Shown here: piece after piece, positions 22,302 to 25,141 of the stretch
How positions within the stretch are numbered: the stretch's first letter is position 1
How the letters are laid out: each line of letters opens with the position of its first letter
NCBI GenBank assembly: GCA_009917805.1
Contig: RGES01000005.1
Coordinates: 1 to 25,141 of the forward strand
From: Verrucomicrobiota bacterium
Lineage (GTDB): Bacteria > Verrucomicrobiota > Verrucomicrobiia > Opitutales > UBA953
DNA length: 25,141 bases
Reading direction: 5' to 3'
The notes under the pieces: model-generated
Database searches by the model: none
Told to the model about the DNA's origin: nothing
Seen by the model: only the letters and a program-made list of their open reading frames with translations
Position numbers and translations under genes: made by a program

Positions 22302-25141
22302 GCCGTCTGACCGGTATACTGCGCGATGTTGCTACCGCTCAACGTCACGAAATCCACACCGTTGAAAGTGGCATATCCTGGCAGCACGCTATTGGTCAGC
22401 GTCGGCGAGGTCCCGTTGAAGCCGATCGTGCCCGTGCCTGGCTTGAAATCCAAAGTCGCTCCGGCGCCGCGCGTGCCGAGATCCAGGAACGTCAGCGTCG
22501 AGGGAGTAGCGCCATTCGTGATGGTGACGACGCCATGTCCCGCCGTGGGGGTAAGTCGTCCGAGGACTTCGGTGCTACCGCCGGAAAAACCGACATAAGT
22601 GAAAGTCCCGCCGGCATTGCCCATGAGGGTGACCGGATCGGTGGCGAAAGTCAGATTGCTGGTCGAGTTGATGATGTCACTGGTCGCACTCGTCGCCGTG
22701 GCCTGCAGTATGCCGTTCGAGATCGTCAAGTTGCCGCCGAAATTAGGGCTGGCCTGAGGGGTGATGACTTCGTTGAGCAGGACCGCACCCGCGGTTATGC
22801 TGGAGCCAATTCCGCTGACAAGGGTGACGGTGGTAGCCGAAGTGATATCTCGGATATACCAATTCTGAGAGGCAGGCAGATTCGCACTGGTGACCTTCTG
22901 CCCTGGAACCAGATTGGCGGTGCTGGCCAGAGTAATGATCGGATTAGTAGTTCCCGTGCTGGCAGCGGTGGCGGTCAGATTCGTGACGATGCCGCTGGCG
23001 ACGCCAACTGCTACGGCAGCATCGGCGGCGGAGCTGGCGACGCGACTATCGCTTAGGATAATGGTGCTGGAATCGAAAATCTGCGCGATGGTCGCCCCCA
23101 CGGGGATACCGACGCCAGAAATCGGCTGTCCGACCCTGAGCAGAGTGGTTGTGCCGGAGGCCAGCACGACCGTCGTCGTGGCCGAAGTGCCGGTAGCGGC
23201 GATACTCAACGTGCCGGCAGAACCATAACTGGTCGGCGCCTGGATTTCCCAGGTATTACTTCCGTACTTGGTGACGGACGTGAGGTTTCGGGTATTGGTT
23301 AAAAGTCCAGTGACCTGATTGATGACCGCCGGGGCGGAAACACCACCGAGACTGAAAGTCTTGGCAGACGTGCTACTGGCCGCGAAGTTGTTCGGCAGGA
23401 CCAAGGCCGTCGGAGCTGACCCCGTCTGGTCAGCCTGAACGTAAGCGTTGCCGTTAAGATCCAAGACCTTGTTGGTCCAGGTCTCGCCGGCGCCCGTGGT
23501 CGGCGCGCCGACGAAACTGAGGGCGCCGCCGCCGAACACGATGCGACCGGCGCTGGCCGAGGTATTGTTGAGCAGGTCGACCGAACGGATGCGCGTCACG
23601 CCGTCGTTGAGGCTCGCATTGCCGGTGAAGGTGGAAAGCGTGCCGGCGGAAGAGCTGAAATTGATGAGACCGCTGCCTGCTTTCGTGAAGGCATGCAGGG
23701 CGCCAGACGCCGAGATCAGTCCGGCGACCGACCAGTCGCCGCCGCCCTGCAAGGTCAAGGTGCTCGCAGATGTCCGGCTCGAGAAATTGATATTTCCCGT
23801 GATCGTAGTCTGCCCGCTCGTGCTGTTGGTGAGGGTGGTTGAGCCGTTACCCGCCAAGGCCCACCAACCGAAGCTATATCCGTATCCGTTGCGACCGTTG
23901 AAGACCAGCGTGGCTCCGTTGGTCGCGGTGGTGCGGAGGAAATTGGCCGAGAGCGTCTGGTTCATCGCCGCCGAACCAAGCCCGAGCGGCCCGGTCACGT
24001 CATGGTCGACGAAGATGGCGCCGGTGGTGTTATCACGGAAGGAAAGGTTGCGCGTCGCGAAGCCGGCAAGCGCGTCCGAGCGGATCTCCAGCGTCCCGTT
24101 GTTCAGGTCCAGCGCGGTCGTGGTGATGTTGGCGCCCAGGGCGCCGGCGGCCTGCACGCGCACCGTGCCGTTATCGATTCGCAGCGACTGCGCGAAGGTG
24201 TTGCCGCTGTTCCTCAGCCAAAGGGTCGTGGTGATCAGGTTGCCTACCTTGATGAAGCGGTCATTGCTGCTTTCGGCGCCTCCCACCAAGCCGGTGACGG
24301 TCCAATTCCCGTTCCCTTGAAAGACGGTGTTCTGACCCGTGCCGCCGATGAGGACGTTGCCCGCCAAGGTCGTGGTGCCATAAGCCGACCACATGCGGGC
24401 ATCAGTGGAAGCGCTGCCGATACCGATGGTGCCGGTGAAGGTGTTATAACCGATGCTGATCAGTCCCCCGCTGTTTTGGTTCGAGGTGGGTCCGCGTCCG
24501 GAGAAGGTGACATCGCGGGCAAGCGTGATGCCATTCGCGCCCGCGGCGGTGGCGCCTTTGACCACCAAGGACCCGCCGGAGTAGCCCGGATTGCCATTGC
24601 CCGCCCAACCGAAGACCGAAATCTGGCCGGTGCCGGAGCCCAGCTGCCGCTCATCCGTGACGACCAAGGCACCGCCCTTGATCGTGATGTCACCGGTGAA
24701 GGTGTTGCTGGTATTCGTTAAAAGCAACGTACCATCCCCGATCTTCGTCAGTCCGCCGACACCGGCGATGATGGAGTCAAGCGTGGCGCGATTGCCCGAA
24801 GAAACGGAGACGGTCGGCGTCGCGTAGCCTGTCGGCGCCGCCAACGTGAGCGTGTTGGCTGTCAGGGTATAATCGGCACCGGCGAAGACCAGGCCGCCGA
24901 CGGAGAAATTGGTCCCCAGCGTGACCGAGCCTCCTGTGCCCGTGAAATATGCGATATCCTTATTGGCGTTCGTCCAGGTGACATCAGCGGTTCCGTCAAA
25001 CCACTTGGTGTCGGTCGCACCCCAGGTTCCGCCCGCGCCAAGTCCGGAGCCGGTCGAAGCATTATTACCTGAGGCGGTAGCGTCGTTGTCCCAGTAGAGG
25101 TTCGCGGCTTTGGCCTTGGGCGCCGTGGACACGCCGACGCC
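22172..25141 (-). CDS. N-terminal segment of giant autotransporter-associated beta-strand repeat protein (5' partial)
   Basis: The frame is open to the right edge and begins GVGVSTAPKAKAANLYWDND. The GTG at 25,132 is an internal codon of this run rather than a convincing start, because no Shine-Dalgarno or signal peptide precedes it. The A-K-A/ANLYW stretch looks like the end of an export signal. After a Trp-rich leader come PATR repeats such as GGLTKIGDGTLLLTN (about 24,700-24,760) and FTKAGSGLINFSS (about 23,640-23,690), two GLxxGQxV motifs (22,815-23,180), and the first RIAD/FATY-type module (22,310-22,660). The frame ends at a TGA at 22,172-22,174, but real homology ends near 22,245. The last 20 or so residues (GTSPRIQVACF and onward, including a cysteine) are out-of-frame readthrough. 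Confidence 0.85.
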   Translation of the reverse strand, partial: GVGVSTAPKAKAANLYWDNDATASGNNASTGSGLGAGGTWGATDTKWFDGTADVTWTNANKDIAYFTGTGGSVTLGTNFSVGGLVFAGADYTLTANTLTLAAPTGYATPTVSVSSGNRATLDSIIAGVGGLTKIGDGTLLLTNTSNTFTGDITIKGGALVVTDERQLGSGTGQISVFGWAGNGNPGYSGGSLVVKGATAAGANGITLARDVTFSGRGPTSNQNSGGLISIGYNTFTGTIGIGSASTDARMWSAYGTTTLAGNVLIGGTGQNTVFQGNGNWTVTGLVGGAESSNDRFIKVGNLITTTLWLRNSGNTFAQSLRIDNGTVRVQAAGALGANITTTALDLNNGTLEIRSDALAGFATRNLSFRDNTTGAIFVDHDVTGPLGLGSAAMNQTLSANFLRTTATNGATLVFNGRNGYGYSFGWWALAGNGSTTLTNSTSGQTTITGNINFSSRTSASTLTLQGGGDWSVAGLISASGALHAFTKAGSGLINFSSSAGTLSTFTGNASLNDGVTRIRSVDLLNNTSASAGRIVFGGGALSFVGAPTTGAGETWTNKVLDLNGNAYVQADQTGSAPTALVLPNNFAASSTSAKTFSLGGVSAPAVINQVTGLLTNTRNLTSVTKYGSNTWEIQAPTSYGSAGTLSIAATGTSATTTVVLASGTTTLLRVGQPISGVGIPVGATIAQIFDSSTIILSDSRVASSAADAAVAVGVASGIVTNLTATAASTGTTNPIITLASTANLVPGQKVTSANLPASQNWYIRDITSATTVTLVSGIGSSITAGAVLLNEVITPQASPNFGGNLTISNGILQATATSATSDIINSTSNLTFATDPVTLMGNAGGTFTYVGFSGGSTEVLGRLTPTAGHGVVTITNGATPSTLTFLDLGTRGAGATLDFKPGTGTIGFNGTSPTLTNSVLPGYATFNGVDFVTLSGSNIAQYTGQTAWSGALAPTATVNYSIAGTSPRIQVACFSIIRLAMPPLLVPSR
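22236..22256 (-). other. Frameshift site 1 (one base apparently missing)
   Basis: The right-hand frame reads TVNYSIAGTSP and then degenerates. The shifted frame resumes with TDPGGLLFDN. Going from one to the other needs a two-base codon in the minus-strand stretch ACTTCACCACGGATCC, so one base is missing relative to an intact gene. There is no run of four or more identical bases here. Whether it is a sequencing error or a true lesion cannot be told from the sequence. Confidence 0.8.
22310..22660 (-). repeat. RIAD/FATY-type module, copy 0 (A-like)
   Basis: Residues include VTLMGNAGGTFTYVG, STEVLGRLT, STLTFLDLGTRGAGATLDF and LPGYATFNGVDFVTL. This is the first and most diverged copy and it ends just before frameshift site 1. 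Confidence 0.65.
22815..23180 (-). repeat. Two diverged copies of the GLxxGMxVxxxNxPxGTT motif
   Basis: The copy at 23,050-23,180 reads LLRVGQPISGVGIPVGATIA then FDSSTIILSD. The copy at 22,815-22,955 reads ANLVPGQKVTSANLPAS then ITSATTVTLVSG. They share the pattern of the tandem duplication at 5,111-5,410 but are far more diverged. Confidence 0.65.
24830..25110 (-). other. N-terminal Trp/Asp-rich leader of the mature protein
   Basis: The sequence starts ANLYWDND and continues with GGTWGATDTKWFDG, VTWTNANKDIAYFTG and GLVFAGADYTL. The pattern (LYWD, then GGxW, then W-N-D-A-F-x-G, then GGLxF) is what PATR proteins commonly carry directly after the export signal. It places the gene start within a few tens of codons to the right of the window. 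Confidence 0.75.

Larger units (their letters stand above)
130..24760 (-). repeat. Autotransporter-associated beta-strand (PATR) repeats, dozens of copies
   Basis: The core is LTKxGxGTLxLxxxNxYtG followed by TxVxxGtL. On the plus strand it shows as 'gtgttggc...gtcagcgtgccggc...cttggtcag'. Clear copies are near 131-192, 430-480, 691-750, 1,999-2,056, 2,417-2,470, 4,591-4,625, 6,487-6,540, 8,150-8,205, 9,674-9,725, 10,045-10,090, 11,641-11,690, 12,420-12,475, 15,840-15,890, 16,640-16,690, 17,190-17,240, 19,430-19,470, 20,720-20,790, 21,970-22,030, 23,640-23,690 and 24,700-24,760. They are diverged, with no long exact DNA repeats. In this family each repeat contributes rungs of a beta-helix and helps folding during secretion. 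Confidence 0.88.
1..25141 (-). other. Single giant PATR-repeat (autotransporter-like) surface protein locus, interrupted by two frameshifts, both ends outside window
   Basis: Three consecutive minus-strand open segments cover the whole window and carry the same kind of protein: Gly/Thr/Ser/Asn/Ala-rich beta-strand repeats with the PATR core LTKxGxGTLxLxxxNxYtG. Together they make about 8,380 codons. Segments one and three use the same frame and segment two is shifted. At each junction the protein similarity resumes without a gap or restart, and no ribosome-binding site or signal peptide appears there, so one ancestral gene is the simplest reading. The family is known for exported, extended beta-helical passenger proteins of Gram-negative bacteria. 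I saw no catalytic motif. The true start and signal peptide lie just right of position 25,141 and the C-terminus lies left of position 1. The alternative is three adjacent genes, or a decaying pseudogene. Confidence 0.85.

Noticed and set aside
25130..25132. The GTG near the right edge as the gene's start codon
   Set aside because: The frame remains open to the window edge (GVGV precedes it), there is no signal peptide after it, and the mature leader begins only a few residues later. The start must be upstream.
1..25141. CRISPR array, transposon or tandem DNA repeat as an explanation of the repetitive look
   Set aside because: Repeats are diverged at the DNA level, vary in spacing, keep a reading frame, and no transposase or terminal inverted repeats were seen.
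1..25141. Promoters, terminators, riboswitches, tRNA or rRNA genes
   Set aside because: No intergenic space exists in the window and no such structure stood out. Chance matches inside the coding repeat were not credited.

Overview
The whole window lies inside one enormous coding locus read leftwards on the minus strand. It encodes a secreted, repetitive, beta-solenoid-type protein built from autotransporter-associated beta-strand repeats (PATR family, Pfam PF12951 / TIGR02601). About 8,380 codons fall inside the 25,141 bases and neither end of the gene is present. The right edge (about 25,105-25,141) falls at or just after the signal-peptide region, because the mature start (ANLYWDND) is followed by the Trp/Asp-rich leader typical of these proteins. 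The left edge cuts the protein in mid-repeat, so its C-terminal anchor (autotransporter barrel, PEP-CTERM or other) cannot be seen. High G+C, the Gly/Thr/Ser/Asn/Ala-rich composition and the repeat architecture suggest a Verrucomicrobiota (Opitutaceae-like) or Planctomycetota bacterium. This is inference from protein style, not from a marker gene.

The reading frame is interrupted twice. The right-hand segment (25,141 to about 22,245) passes into the central segment (about 22,242 to about 6,177) through a net -1 shift. The central segment passes into the left-hand segment (about 6,175 to 1) through a second shift that restores the first frame. Homologous sequence continues across both breaks, so this is one gene with two small indels, either errors or real lesions, rather than three genes.

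Region by region. 24,830-25,110 is the N-terminal leader. 22,300-24,830 holds PATR repeats and two copies of a 'GLxxGMxVxxxNxPxGTT' motif. 5,900-22,660 is a long-period array: nine copies of a roughly 115-160-residue module (RIAD...ETLG...LTFASLxR...FATY) in alternating A and B versions, forming super-repeat units of 3.2-4.4 kb separated by PATR repeats. 1-5,900 changes style: a 60-residue tandem duplication, then 'GGTLTVxGxI' / 'xxLGxxxG' repeats, then a Gly-rich GSGY insert, then canonical PATR repeats running off the left edge.

I see no other gene, RNA gene, insertion sequence, CRISPR array, promoter or terminator. The long open frames on the plus strand (up to 1,640 residues) are antisense shadows of the repetitive coding sequence. 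The protein is expected to be exported and extended, for adhesion, biofilm or surface-layer use, but nothing in the sequence identifies a ligand or an enzymatic activity.
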